Of a DNA stretch of 16,998 nt, positions 1 to 7,700 are shown one piece after another. The stretch lies in the NCBI GenBank assembly GCA_016839955.1, contig JAEOTI010000577.1, positions 1-16,998 on the forward strand. The letters run 5' to 3'. The translations under genes were made by a program, and so were the position numbers. Each line of letters starts with the position of its first letter. The stretch's first letter is position 1. Source of the DNA: Candidatus Hodarchaeota archaeon. GTDB lineage: Archaea; Asgardarchaeota; Heimdallarchaeia; Hodarchaeales; YT1-057. The notes beneath the pieces were generated by a model. It was not told where the DNA came from, did not search any database, and saw only the letters and a list, made by a program, of their open reading frames with translations.

Positions 1-2
1 AA

Positions 3-371
3 CTTGAATTTACTGATGACCAAGAACGATTCCTTCTGAAAGTTGGCGTCTTTTATATGACATTACTTGGTCAAGGCTCAGAAAATAATCTTGGTATTTT
101 TGGTCCACTTCCTGTGCCTGGCTACCCTGAATTTCGGTCATTAGTTTATGTTTTTACAGTTGGAGATAAACTTGCCACGGATTTCAGGAAAAAAGGACAA
201 GAATACTGCTTATTAGTTTTCTTTATCCCACAGGAACTCATAGAAGAATTGCCAAAGAATTTAGATATGAAAATAACGTTAGACGATTTAGTTTCAGATG
301 TTGAGGATGTTTCTTCCTTAAATATGGAGTTAATTAGAAAAGGAAAATTATCTTTACAACTAGAAGGTTAA
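3..371 (+). CDS. Longin-like small protein, 5'-truncated (paralogue of the gene at 3431)
   Basis: The 3' end of a gene whose start lies before the window. The frame is open from base 3, and residues read before the first ATG (57) still align with the downstream paralogue at 3431-4045, so 57 is internal and not the true start. Both proteins share a glycine/serine-rich turn (GQGSE versus GSGSE), the motif GP(L/I)PVPxxPE, then (S/A)LVYxF and a hydrophobic strand (LLVFF versus AFFLIF). Alternating strands and helices in this order suggest a longin/roadblock-like alpha-beta fold, which in archaea and eukaryotes often binds small GTPases; this fold call is an inference. The protein ends soon after the shared domain and lacks the coiled-coil tail of its paralogue. 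No specific function is recognised. Confidence 0.75.
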   Translation, partial: LEFTDDQERFLLKVGVFYMTLLGQGSENNLGIFGPLPVPGYPEFRSLVYVFTVGDKLATDFRKKGQEYCLLVFFIPQELIEELPKNLDMKITLDDLVSDVEDVSSLNMELIRKGKLSLQLEG

Positions 372-504
372 AATACCTTAGGATTCTTCAGTTGCAATCT
401 TTGGTTTTCGAACAAACTCTAAGTTATTGATGAAGTAGTTCTTTTTGTAATATTAACATAAAACTTAAGCCTTAGAAAAGGACGTATCTTATGAAGGTGC
501 TAGT

Positions 505-1422
505 TTGACACCTAATGAACTCCTAGATCATTACAAGTTTAAAGTAAAGTTGATAAAAGGTTCAACGGATCCATTGAAGGCAATTACAGGGATTTCGGGC
601 TTTCTACATCTTGATCGAAAAAGTGGAGCTATTTCTTTTTTTGATCCTACAAAATCAACTTCAGCACCAATTTTTAGCTATCATAGCAGAGAAATCGCAA
701 ATATTTCTACTCAAACTCGAGGATTGATTAGTAAGAAGCAATTCTTAACGCTTACATTTGATAGAGAGGCTAAACGCAATTCCGTTACATTTGAGGTTAA
801 AGAGGAGAAAGCAAACATTACAGCAGCAACAATTCTATCTTTTCAGAATGAAATGAAAACACAACCTAAACCTAGTCAACCATTCAAAGTATTTGAGGAA
901 TTAGGAGTATTAGCTCATAACCTAGAGAAAAAAATTGGAAAGGAATTTTCAAAAATATCATTAATTGTTCAAGATCAAATCAATGACGCAATAAAAATAG
1001 GTGAAAAACTAAAAGCAGGCTTGGAATTAGACCTTGATCCAAAAGAAATTACCAATACAAGTGATGAACTTGTAGATGTAGCTGAAGCTTCAGGTATCTT
1101 TGATGCAATATTTGGTTCATTAATGGCTAAAGGAATGATTTCTGCTGCAGTAAATGAAGATTATTCCACATCTTTAAACGCATTCCACAAAGCAAAAGAA
1201 ACTGCAACTCAGTTTCAGAAGACAGACCAGGTAGAAGAAGCAAATCAACAAATAAACAGAATAAAAGTATTATCTAAAGAAAATACTGAATTTAAAATCT
1301 CTGAAATTGAAGAAGAAGATTTTCAATCTAAAAAGATTTCAAAAAATGAAGCCCAGAAATATCTTGAAGGAGTAGAGAAAATCCTTGAAGATTGGAAATC
1401 TCAATCTATAAACCTAAATTAA
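505..1422 (+). CDS. Protein with probable PH/GRAM-like N-terminal domain and helical C-terminal tail
   Basis: A 305-residue protein, not recognised as a named family. The start is TTG, chosen because AAGGTG lies 5 nt upstream (494-499) and the nearby ATG at 491 is out of frame and soon stopped. Residues 10-115 read as a chain of short beta strands (GFLHLD, GAISFFD, PIFSYH, FLTLTF, SVTFEV) closed by a helix, the pattern of a PH or GRAM-like barrel. Residues 128-305 are predominantly helical, amphipathic and rich in Lys, Glu and Gln. No signal peptide or membrane segment is visible. PH-like domains commonly bind lipids or proteins, but the partner here cannot be read from the sequence. It converges on the PIN gene with only 4 nt between stops. 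Confidence 0.75.
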   Translation: MTPNELLDHYKFKVKLIKGSTDPLKAITGISGFLHLDRKSGAISFFDPTKSTSAPIFSYHSREIANISTQTRGLISKKQFLTLTFDREAKRNSVTFEVKEEKANITAATILSFQNEMKTQPKPSQPFKVFEELGVLAHNLEKKIGKEFSKISLIVQDQINDAIKIGEKLKAGLELDLDPKEITNTSDELVDVAEASGIFDAIFGSLMAKGMISAAVNEDYSTSLNAFHKAKETATQFQKTDQVEEANQQINRIKVLSKENTEFKISEIEEEDFQSKKISKNEAQKYLEGVEKILEDWKSQSINLN

Positions 1423-1426
1423 CTGT

Positions 1427-3238
1427 TTATTCCCAAGGTAATCTCACATTTACTTGGATTACAGGGTCCTCAATAACAAAAATACCCCGAATACTTTTTT
1501 CATGAGGTCGTCGTGGTCTCATTTCTACTATTGTACCACCTTTTAATTCAAATGACATTGCACGGGATAATGCTGGAGCAATATCCATTGGAAAAATCAC
1601 TCGAATTACTGAATTCAATGTTTCTAGGAAAGTAATAACCTCAATTTTGCTTTCTGAAACAACTGGGATAGTTTGTAAAACATGAAATTTTCCCAAAAAA
1701 CCGGTATTAGGAACTGTAGGAGTGATCTCAAGTGGCGCAAGTGATGTTAAGGATCTAGGCATTGGTTTCTTCGAATCATCCTTTGCTAATGGTCCAAGAA
1801 TCGCCTTAAGGAGTTTTGCATCCTTAGGTTTGAGAAATTCTGGTTGTAATCGAGTTGCGACAAATAATTGGGAGGCACAGTCTTTTATCTCACTAACTCT
1901 TTTGGAAAAACTAGCAACAACATATGATAAAAGTTGGACTGCTAGTTCTATATTCCCCCGAGACAAAGCCTCAGAGCTGTAACTATAAATTGATGCAATA
2001 AGATCTGGAATATTTTTTTCAGGAATTTGTGTTGAAAGTGCCTTAGCTTCTTTTAGATCCCCTGAAACTATATTTCCTACAATTAACCCGAGTCTTTGAG
2101 TTTGAGTTACTTCTGTTTTGTCAATGAGTGTAAATAAAGAAACAGCTTTATTATTTTCACCTAGGAGTAGATATACTAATCCTTGAAGTACTACAATGTT
2201 TTCATATAATTCAATATCGATGTAGAGAAAATTTAATAGTGCTAAGCAAGATTGAGAGGCAGCAATGGCCTGAACAAGTTCATTTCTATGGAGGTGAGAA
2301 TGTAATAAGAATACATAATGATCAAACATCTCCCCTGCTACCATCATAGACAAGATTACTTTCTGTTCAGGATTTGTTATTGTATTCAAAGCTTTAGAAG
2401 AAGATTGCATTATTTTTGGAAGCAGTGATTCAGCCTTTGATACATTTCCTTGGGCTCGGGCTTCCCTTGCAGCATCTAAAAGAGGGACTATTACATCAAA
2501 AGCAGTCATGTCCATTTTTATAGGTTCAACAGCTGCTTTAGGTTTCTTTTTCCTTTTACTTGGAGATTTTTTAGCTATTCTAGCCTTTTTTCGGGCAGAA
2601 CTTACTGTTCTGACATAAATTGCTGTGTCAACTAAATCTTCGACTAACATCTTAATATCAATGTAAGAGCGAGTTTTTCGCCGATAATCCCAAGACTGTC
2701 GAAAAATAGCTTTTAATCCCTTATCAAGCATTTTTCGTTGTTGCGGACTAGGTGCTGCAGCGGCTAGAATTGACATGAAAGCGCCACAAGAAAGATGTTC
2801 AATTAGTAATCCCTGAAAAAATGTTAGAGTAATTCCTCTAGCAACTCCAGTATCATCTGATACAATCGCTACTCGCTTATTATCTTTCGAAGAAAACTCA
2901 TGGCCAAGATATAAAACATCGACATCAGCTGGGTCTTGGTCTCCACGAATCATACGTTCTTTTGCTGCAGTTTCTCGAAGATCCTTCCAGATTTTAGATT
3001 GCCGGTTTACCCCAGTTAGGGGAATATTTCCAGGTATTAAATTTCGAAGAACTCGAAATGTTGATGGAATATCACTTTTAGGAATTTCTTCAGAGGTAGT
3101 AATTGATAAACCAATAGAGCTGCAAATTTCTTGTAATTCAGGGATTATTTCATCAACTCCTGCTTCAAGAAGACCAATGAAAAAATTTGTGTCAAGAATT
3201 GCTATGTCAAAGAATCTAGGACGTTTTCGGGTGCTCAT
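1427..3238 (-). CDS. PIN-domain protein fused to a helical-repeat (TPR-like) region
   Basis: A 603-residue protein. The N-terminal 160 residues look like a PIN-fold nuclease: a first strand ILDTN with Asp16, a middle acidic cluster (Asp100, Asp102, Asp105, Asp107), and a late strand VAIVSDD with Asp128/Asp129. These positions match the metal-binding acids of PIN domains such as Nob1, so a metal-dependent RNase activity is plausible. A basic linker (residues 216-234, mainly Lys/Arg) could contact nucleic acid. Residues 240-500 are helix pairs of TPR-like character, and the last 60 residues look beta-rich. The ATG at 3238 is preferred over an upstream in-frame ATG at 3292 because AGAGGA precedes it and the 18 extra residues lie over AT-rich promoter-like DNA. 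The length is far above that of stand-alone VapC toxins, and no antitoxin-like gene is adjacent, so a toxin role is unlikely. Confidence 0.8.
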   Translation of the reverse strand: MSTRKRPRFFDIAILDTNFFIGLLEAGVDEIIPELQEICSSIGLSITTSEEIPKSDIPSTFRVLRNLIPGNIPLTGVNRQSKIWKDLRETAAKERMIRGDQDPADVDVLYLGHEFSSKDNKRVAIVSDDTGVARGITLTFFQGLLIEHLSCGAFMSILAAAAPSPQQRKMLDKGLKAIFRQSWDYRRKTRSYIDIKMLVEDLVDTAIYVRTVSSARKKARIAKKSPSKRKKKPKAAVEPIKMDMTAFDVIVPLLDAAREARAQGNVSKAESLLPKIMQSSSKALNTITNPEQKVILSMMVAGEMFDHYVFLLHSHLHRNELVQAIAASQSCLALLNFLYIDIELYENIVVLQGLVYLLLGENNKAVSLFTLIDKTEVTQTQRLGLIVGNIVSGDLKEAKALSTQIPEKNIPDLIASIYSYSSEALSRGNIELAVQLLSYVVASFSKRVSEIKDCASQLFVATRLQPEFLKPKDAKLLKAILGPLAKDDSKKPMPRSLTSLAPLEITPTVPNTGFLGKFHVLQTIPVVSESKIEVITFLETLNSVIRVIFPMDIAPALSRAMSFELKGGTIVEMRPRRPHEKSIRGIFVIEDPVIQVNVRLPWE

Positions 3239-3430
3239 GAGTGTTTTCCTCTGTACTCTATAATAAATACTAATATAATTTAGTGTTCTCAAGTAATTAA
3301 AATCATGAGATCTATAACATGCTCAATGTCTTTAAGATATAGTTAGGTTGGTTTTTTTATTGATCGAAGATAATTCAGATTTAAGCATGATTTTGGAACA
3401 TTTTACAAGATTATTCTTTGGGATCATAAA

Positions 3431-4045
3431 ATGAGTAAAAAATCACTCAATACTGCCTATCAGGGGCTAGTTTGTACTGCAGTTACTGATAGAGGACCAG
3501 AACTTCTTTTTGATTTTAGTGTGCTTGATGAATCAATCTCTCATATGTTAGCCATTCAAGCTTTAACAATGATTTCGATGGGATCAGGCTCTGAAGGGAT
3601 GCATGGACCAATACCAGTTCCTAAAAACCCAGAACTACAAGCTCTTGTTTATACATTTTTTGCACCTGCTCCAGATTCCCAAGACGAACGTGTCCGACTC
3701 CATGGACGCCAATATGCTTTCTTTTTAATTTTCTCGAAAGGTCTTCATTACACAGATCGACTAAACGACTATACAGCAAATTTTCTTAGGAATGAGATGC
3801 AGGATGAGCAAATCACCGAAGAAATTGTGAGAGATATTAATGAACAGTTTCAAACTTCTGTTATTTTTTCAATAGACCAGGTAAGCCTTCTTACAAATCA
3901 AGTAAAGGCGTTAACAAAAAGAATTAAAGCTTTAGAAGATCAACATTTTCAGTTAGAAGAAATTGTAGGCGAAATAATACCAGGAAATGAAAGCTTAGTT
4001 ATAAAAATTAAGAAACTTATTAAAAACCAAAAAGATCCTGATTGA
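3431..4045 (+). CDS. Longin-like protein with C-terminal coiled coil, next to a Ras-like GTPase
   Basis: A 204-residue protein paralogous to the truncated gene at the window start. Residues 10-140 hold the shared domain: a first strand (GLVCTAV), a conserved GPELLFD turn, a helix (residues 33-50), the GSGSE turn, the motif GPIPVPKNPE, then two strands LVYTFF and YAFFLIF. Residues 146-203 form a Leu/Ile heptad coiled coil that the paralogue lacks. The next gene, a Ras-superfamily GTPase, starts 18 nt downstream on the same strand, so the two are probably co-transcribed. Longin and roadblock proteins are known partners of small GTPases (for example MglB with MglA, or the Mon1-Ccz1 exchange factor), which makes a GTPase regulator or adaptor the leading idea. 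Fold and role are inferred; the paralogy and gene order are seen directly. Confidence 0.8.
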   Translation: MSKKSLNTAYQGLVCTAVTDRGPELLFDFSVLDESISHMLAIQALTMISMGSGSEGMHGPIPVPKNPELQALVYTFFAPAPDSQDERVRLHGRQYAFFLIFSKGLHYTDRLNDYTANFLRNEMQDEQITEEIVRDINEQFQTSVIFSIDQVSLLTNQVKALTKRIKALEDQHFQLEEIVGEIIPGNESLVIKIKKLIKNQKDPD

Positions 4046-4063
4046 TGCTCCGGAGCTTATCAA

Positions 4064-4648
4064 ATGCAAGAAAGAGAAATCCACATTAAAACATCATTAA
4101 AAATTACAATATTAGGAGACGCAGCTGTTGGTAAAACAACTCTCATTCGTGCATTTATGGAAGGAATTACAACAGATAGAAAATATAAAGGAACATTAGG
4201 TGCTGAGATTGCTCTTAAAAAATTAAGAATTCATTATCAAGGCAAAAATGTGGAAGTCTCAGTTCAACTCTGGGATCTTGCAGGACAACCTTCTTTCGCA
4301 AACATTAGACAGACATTTTATTTGGGAAGTCAAGGTGCTATTCTCGTTTATGATGTTGGTAGACCAGATACCCTCAATAATCTGGATATCTGGTTAAAAG
4401 ACCTGTTCGATGTTTCTCCAAGAAAGATACCTGTCGCACTAGTTGGAAACAAGATCGACCTCCGTGAAAAAGGTATGGTTATGGTACCATCAAATATGGG
4501 TAATCAGAAGGCAACAGAAATTTCAACTATATCAGGTTTCAATACCCCTTTTATAGAAGCAAGTGCTATTAGAAGTGAAAATGCTGATAAACCCTTTGAA
4601 GAGTTAGTATCACTAATTTATAGGAACATAAAGCGAATAACAAGATAA
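4064..4648 (+). CDS. Ras-superfamily (Rab/Ras-like) small GTPase
   Basis: A 194-residue GTP-binding switch protein. All five G motifs are visible: G1 GDAAVGKTT (residues 18-26), a G2 threonine in KGTLGAEI (Thr44), G3 WDLAGQ (70-75, with Gln75 at the position of the Ras catalytic glutamine), G4 NKID (129-132), and G5 EASAI (165-169). Length and motif spacing are those of a single-domain Ras/Rab-like protein, and the intact catalytic Gln suggests a working GTPase cycle. There is no C-terminal cysteine, so prenyl anchoring is not expected; membrane attachment would need a partner. A clear GGAG lies 8 nt before the ATG. It follows the longin-like gene closely, suggesting a GTPase-regulator pair. 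Expansion of such GTPases is typical of Asgard archaea. Confidence 0.93.
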   Translation: MQEREIHIKTSLKITILGDAAVGKTTLIRAFMEGITTDRKYKGTLGAEIALKKLRIHYQGKNVEVSVQLWDLAGQPSFANIRQTFYLGSQGAILVYDVGRPDTLNNLDIWLKDLFDVSPRKIPVALVGNKIDLREKGMVMVPSNMGNQKATEISTISGFNTPFIEASAIRSENADKPFEELVSLIYRNIKRITR

Positions 4649-4657
4649 TCTTCTCTT

Positions 4658-5854
4658 TTAATTATAGTTAAGAATCTCCTGGAGTATTGAGATGGGTACA
4701 TCAAGAAGGGATATTTGCATGTCATTTGGTTTATTTGATAATTCTTCAACATGTAGAATCCCTATGTTTGAAAGATGTTCGAGAAACTGAGGAATTTCCC
4801 CTTTTTCAGGCACGTCTACTGAATAAGATTCATTTATTGTGCATAAATAATTTTTTAGAACAGATGAAGGCACAGAAGCTGTTGCTGCATCTGTTAAAGC
4901 TGAACATACTCCCAGCAACAAACTCTTCTCTCGAACTTGTAATGAACTGAACAATTGTTTTGAGAGTTGGCTCACAGAAAACTGTGCAAGACGAACATGT
5001 TCACAAAATACCCGTGAAACCTTTTCTTGGTCTGCTTTCTTACCTGCTCTCCAGAGTAAGTCTAAAGCATAACGTGCATCTCCATTAGCGCGACTTGCTA
5101 CCTTTGCAGCTAATCGAATCACTTCATCATCAACTACACCCTCAGAAAATCCATTGTTTGCTCTAACGCTTAAAATGTCCTTTAGTTGGGTTTCTGTGTA
5201 AGATTCAAGAATTATCTTATTTCGGGCTAAGGAACTCTGAGTTGAATCATCTAAATAAGATTGGAAATTTCTATCACGTGTCGCTAAAATTAGAGAAAGT
5301 CGCCCCTTCATAATAGAAGACTCTTCATTCATTCGTGAAAGTGTATAGAGCAAATCATTTACCTTTCCAATTTCTTGATCACGGAAAATATAATCTACTT
5401 CATCTAAGGTTAAGAAAATGTGAAGACTTCTTTGTTGGATTATTTCTTTAAACTGTCTAAGAAGTTCTTGCGAGGAAAAACCACGTATAGGAAAAAATGG
5501 AATGAAATTACCAAGAATTTGAGTCAAAATAAGGCTTACAGATCGTGTTTTTCTACAATTTATATGGACATATTTCATTGAGTTGATAGTAAAATGATCC
5601 TTCCATTTTTCGACCACGTGACCAAAATTTCGGGCTAAAGCAGTTTTACCAGAACCTACAGGTCCATATATCATGACTGTTCTATAGGAATTAAATGGAT
5701 GTCTTAAAACTTCTCTAAAGTATCCCAACAATTCACGAAGTTCCTCTTCCCGATGAATCAACTCTTTTGGTATATAATCAAGAGAAAAAACACTTTCATC
5801 CTGGAATACTGAACTAGATGAAAATAATTCTTTTAGGAATTGATCTGTAGTCAT
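4658..5854 (-). CDS. cdc6: Orc1/Cdc6-family replication initiator (divergent)
   Basis: A 398-residue AAA+ ATPase of the archaeal Orc1/Cdc6 family, which binds origin DNA and loads MCM helicase. Visible features in order: the family entry motif around DYIPKELIHREEEL (residues 26-39), Walker A GPVGSGKT (64-71), Walker B LTLDEVD (149-154 region, with Asp151/Glu152), a sensor 2 segment NGDARYALDLL (257-267, with Arg261), and a C-terminal winged helix from about residue 300. The sensor 1 segment reads LATRD where the family usually has an Asn-containing ISND-like sequence, so this is a divergent member. The ATG at 5854 fits normal family length. AAAGGA lies about 10 nt upstream, and a TATA-like TTATAG near 5888 predicts a short leader. 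A GTG at 6064 behind a perfect GGAGG would add 70 residues; it is considered less likely. Confidence 0.88.
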   Translation of the reverse strand: MTTDQFLKELFSSSSVFQDESVFSLDYIPKELIHREEELRELLGYFREVLRHPFNSYRTVMIYGPVGSGKTALARNFGHVVEKWKDHFTINSMKYVHINCRKTRSVSLILTQILGNFIPFFPIRGFSSQELLRQFKEIIQQRSLHIFLTLDEVDYIFRDQEIGKVNDLLYTLSRMNEESSIMKGRLSLILATRDRNFQSYLDDSTQSSLARNKIILESYTETQLKDILSVRANNGFSEGVVDDEVIRLAAKVASRANGDARYALDLLWRAGKKADQEKVSRVFCEHVRLAQFSVSQLSKQLFSSLQVREKSLLLGVCSALTDAATASVPSSVLKNYLCTINESYSVDVPEKGEIPQFLEHLSNIGILHVEELSNKPNDMQISLLDVPISILQEILNYN

Positions 5855-6464
5855 TTTAATACCGTTCCTTTCGTAATAGCTCTCTATAATCAAATAGCAG
5901 CATTCGTTCCAGTGGCTATCCACCCAACTGAGGTTGAGAAGAACCCCTACTAGGACAGTTGAGCGGATACTACTCCCCATATAGGAGAACAGCCTTGAAT
6001 ATCTTCTTTTCTCCTGCTCAGCATCAGTAACCGGAGCGTGAGTGAAGATGTATGAACAAATCACCTTCTTTCCTCCGAAGATCGCAATTTCGGGGTTTTT
6101 CCTAAATGAGGACGCATCCCCTTATCTTATTACCAACTGTGCATGTTCTTCACGGGTTAAGATGGACTCCTGGAATCACCTCAATCAGTTTGAAGTTGTA
6201 TACCTAGTTCCGGTCATGGATACAGCCAAAGACCGGACAGTAATTTATACCTACAACTCTGTAAAATAAGAGAGGTCTTTCTTTTAGAGAATGCTCAGAG
6301 AGACAGTACTGAAAAAATGATTTTGAATTAAATCCGACTAAAATTCCAAAAAAATTGAATCATCAAAAAAATCTTTGAATAACCCAAAATTATTGATTAT
6401 TCATAAATAGCTCATGAATGTATCAAAAATTCGCCTTTTTCAGCCAAAAAAAACAAAAAAATCT
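5855..6464. other. Intergenic region upstream of cdc6; possible replication origin
   Basis: 610 bp with no convincing gene. It lies immediately upstream of an Orc1/Cdc6 gene, where archaeal origins are often found. It combines a GC-rich, stem-rich part (about 5905-6260) with a strongly AT-rich part (about 6300-6464) that could serve as an unwinding element. A TTCCAGTGG at 5907-5915 matches the core of archaeal origin recognition boxes (TTCCAGTGGAAA-type) but lacks the AAA and the clear G-string. Only this one partial match was found, so origin function is speculative. Confidence 0.35.
5905..6260. ncRNA. Candidate structured non-coding RNA (GC-rich island with nested stems)
   Basis: Bases 5941-6240 are about 46% G+C, while 6301-6360 is about 23%; in AT-rich archaea such islands in non-coding DNA are often structured RNA genes. 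Exact complementary pairs occur in order: CAACTG 5925-5930 with CAGTTG 5956-5961; GAGC 5961-5964 with GCTC 6016-6019, enclosing AGGAGA 5983-5988 with TCTCCT 6010-6015; CGGAG 6032-6036 with CTCCG 6073-6077; AAGAT 6078-6082 with ATCTT 6124-6128, enclosing GGGG 6092-6095 with CCCC 6118-6121; and AGTTGTA 6194-6200 with TACAACT 6252-6258, enclosing CCGGTC 6210-6215 with GACCGG 6231-6236. Strand is undecided. I did not find the conserved RNase P core, the SRP helix 8 motif, or tRNA loops, so the family is unknown. Confidence 0.4.
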
Positions 6465-7700
6465 TCATGATTCTTCAAAAGCAGTAGGTCGAACAATTGT
6501 ACCAGCAGGGACAACTTCGTCAGGATTAATGATTCCAGTAGGCATTATAACCGTGTTTGGTCCAACATCAGCCCCACGACCGATAATCGCACCTAATTTA
6601 TCATAATTTACGCCTCTAAGGTTAATAGATGCTTTTCTAATTGAGCGTTTCCCGAGTAATTCATTTTGTGTAGTTATACCAGAACGAATGTCTGCACCTT
6701 CACCCACGACTGAATCAGCAATTAGACTTAACCTTCCAATTGTTGAATAAGGCTGGATTATGCTATTCTTTATTTCGCAGGTATATCCTATCATACAGTC
6801 GTGTTCAATTGATGTATGGTCTCGAATAAGAACTGATGTTCCTATATAAGCATTTTTTCCAATATATACAGGGCCTCTAATCACCGCATGGTGATCAATC
6901 TCAGCACCCTCATCAATTATGACTAGCCCTTCTATTTGTGCGGTAGGAGATATCTTAGCAGACCCATGGATTGTCGCAGATGAAGTCCTTTCAAATAATA
7001 CGCGGTTTGCATAAATTAAATCCCAGGGATAGCCAATATCAGCCCAATTCTGATCCCAAATAGCCGCAGAAAGATGTTCACCTTCATTTAAAAGTTCAGA
7101 AATTGCACCATCAATAGATTGATTACTTTTTAAATGTTTAAAGAAGGAAGATGGGAGAACTGCAGCTCCAGCCATAATATAGTTTCCTCGTGACTGAGCA
7201 ATTTCCGCAGGAGGTTTTTGAATAGTTTCTGTTACTCGACCTTTTTCGTCTAGGGCAACAAGTCCGAAATCAGAAACATTTCCCTTCAATGTCACAGATA
7301 ATGTACCTGATGTTCCAGTATTTGCCAAAGTATTGAGAATATGATTATAAAATCGATTTGACGCAATAATATCCCCGAAACTTAATAACCACGGGCTATC
7401 AGAATCAGTAAACTCACCTTCTGCAGCAAGAATAGCTCCTTCTACGCCTTTTAATCCACCTTGTTCAACTTCTTCAACTGGGACTCCTCTACGCTCCTTC
7501 CAACCTGTAAGAAAGTCTGAAACTTCACTCGAACCATAACCTGTAACTATAACAAAACTATCAACACCAATTGACATTAATCCTTCTAAGACATGTTCAA
7601 GTATTGGCCGACCTTGAAGGTTGATGAGGGTTTTTTGATGTTCCCCAGTAAGAGAACGCATTTCTCTACCTTCACCTGCGCTGAGGATAAGAGCTCTCAT
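6465..7700 (-). CDS. Archaeal GlmU-like sugar-1-phosphate nucleotidyltransferase with left-handed beta-helix domain
   Basis: A 411-residue two-domain enzyme. The N-terminal domain (1-235) is an NDP-sugar pyrophosphorylase: it begins LILSAGEGREMRSLT (residues 4-18), has Lys23 and GRPILEHVLEGL (30-41), a metal-binding GD pair at 109-110, and the closing motif NWADIGYPWDLIYAN (218-232). Such enzymes join NTP and a sugar 1-phosphate to make an NDP-sugar and pyrophosphate. The C-terminal domain (245-400) shows hexapeptide repeats of a left-handed beta helix (IGKNAYIGTS, IGRGADVGPN), often an acetyltransferase in archaeal GlmU-type proteins. The signature is atypical: GREMRSLT and HQKTL replace the usual GTRLRPLT and PKPL. 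The ATG at 7700 has AAGGTGG 6 nt upstream. Substrate cannot be read; glucosamine or glucose 1-phosphate with UTP or TTP are likely. It supplies cell-surface or glycoprotein sugars. Confidence 0.87.
   Translation of the reverse strand: MRALILSAGEGREMRSLTGEHQKTLINLQGRPILEHVLEGLMSIGVDSFVIVTGYGSSEVSDFLTGWKERRGVPVEEVEQGGLKGVEGAILAAEGEFTDSDSPWLLSFGDIIASNRFYNHILNTLANTGTSGTLSVTLKGNVSDFGLVALDEKGRVTETIQKPPAEIAQSRGNYIMAGAAVLPSSFFKHLKSNQSIDGAISELLNEGEHLSAAIWDQNWADIGYPWDLIYANRVLFERTSSATIHGSAKISPTAQIEGLVIIDEGAEIDHHAVIRGPVYIGKNAYIGTSVLIRDHTSIEHDCMIGYTCEIKNSIIQPYSTIGRLSLIADSVVGEGADIRSGITTQNELLGKRSIRKASINLRGVNYDKLGAIIGRGADVGPNTVIMPTGIINPDEVVPAGTIVRPTAFEES

Noticed and set aside
1722..1982. 86-codon plus-strand frame inside the PIN gene
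   Set aside because: Antisense shadow of a well-supported coding region, with no ribosome site or family resemblance.
1427..3238. VapC-type toxin of a toxin-antitoxin pair
   Set aside because: The chain is over four times the usual length and no small antitoxin gene adjoins it.
4687..4950. 87-codon plus-strand frame inside cdc6
   Set aside because: Antisense shadow of the winged-helix part of cdc6.
5905..6260. RNase P RNA, SRP RNA or tRNA in the GC-rich island
   Set aside because: I looked on both strands for the RNase P conserved core, the SRP helix 8 motif and tRNA T-loop sequence. The nearest (GGAGGAAAG on the minus strand, and GTAACCGG on the plus strand) lack the rest of the conserved core.
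6042..6269. 75-codon plus-strand frame in the GC-rich island
   Set aside because: No recognisable family, mixed composition, no convincing ribosome site at the right distance, and it overlaps the stem-rich region; more likely non-coding.
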